Notes under the pieces: generated by a model
Seen by the model: only the letters and a program-made list of their open reading frames with translations
What the model was told of the DNA's origin: nothing
Databases searched by the model: none
Shown here: positions 63,806 to 64,000 of the stretch, in pieces
Layout: every line of letters starts with the position of its first letter
Numbering within the stretch: position 1 is the stretch's first letter
Program-made: the position numbers and the translations under genes
Origin: Deefgea rivuli DSM 18356
GTDB lineage: Bacteria; Pseudomonadota; Gammaproteobacteria; Burkholderiales; Chitinibacteraceae
Reading direction: 5' to 3'
Assembly: GCF_000620145.1 (NCBI RefSeq)
Contig: NZ_KK211082.1
Coordinates: 243,198 to 307,197, forward strand
DNA length: 64,000 bases

Positions 63806-64000
63806 TTTTCTTATCCTTCTTCTAATTGAGAGAAGCCTGAATCCCAACAAGGTAAGGGACTTGCAGACCACTTTGGGCGTTTGAAATAAATAAAATTAAA
63901 CTAAACCAACAAAACCAAGCATTGCGCGCCATGTTGCGACTGAAATATCAACGCAATAAAAGTACCAATTTAGTCAGCCTATCGTTAATTGTCAATTCAG

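Overview
The window looks like a chromosomal segment of a Neisseriales-type betaproteobacterium, most likely a chitin-degrading genus related to Chitinibacter or Deefgea. This is inferred from gene content: a GlcNAc/amino-sugar uptake cluster beside a BadF-type amino-sugar kinase, a secreted protein with a chitin-binding module, and housekeeping genes (tgt, queA, aroQ, accBC, prmA, tpx) with betaproteobacterial-looking products. There are no rRNA genes, no CRISPR array and one complete tRNA gene.

Layout. 1-38 is the start of a metY-like gene leaving the window. 134-9828 is a Fur-controlled siderophore cassette: ABC importer (ATPase, two permeases, binding protein), an esterase of the Fes/IroE kind, a DUF2218 protein, a TonB-dependent receptor and a divergent PchR-like AraC regulator. 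9885-15890 holds a chemotaxis receptor, a pirin, a YcaQ-like DNA glycosylase, an iron-sulfur protein and a secreted chitin-binding protein. 16448-31525 is a 15-kb integrative island in tRNA-Thr(TGT). It has a 48-bp att duplication, arm-type repeats and a tyrosine recombinase next to the intact tRNA. Its cargo includes an AlpA-like regulator, an XRE regulator with paired operator-like sites, two membrane-anchored unknowns, a GC-rich DUF6236 gene beside an IS3 scrap, and an AT-rich two-gene operon. That operon encodes a 1626-residue P-loop NTPase and a protein joining a degenerate AAA-like domain to a Swt1-type HEPN domain. It is the best candidate for an undescribed (probably anti-phage) system.

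31639-41450 resumes the chromosome: a flavin/2Fe-2S reductase with a duplicated 5' scrap, an SDR protein, bacteriohemerythrin, a tandem HD-GYP protein, and the magnesium genes mgtC-like and mgtA. 41450-56539 carries tgt, queA, aroQ, accB-accC, two secreted or peptidase-like proteins, prmA, a zinc-ribbon protein, a cysteine-less Tpx paralog followed by true tpx, a sigma-54-driven amt, and a TraB-like/aldo-keto reductase pair.

56649-63805 is an amino-sugar (probably GlcNAc or chitooligosaccharide) uptake cluster on the minus strand: kinase, GntR regulator, binding protein, two permeases and ATPase. Internal terminators probably tune the level of each part. Intergenic spaces carry at least three families of dispersed repeats, one of which is nested inside another.
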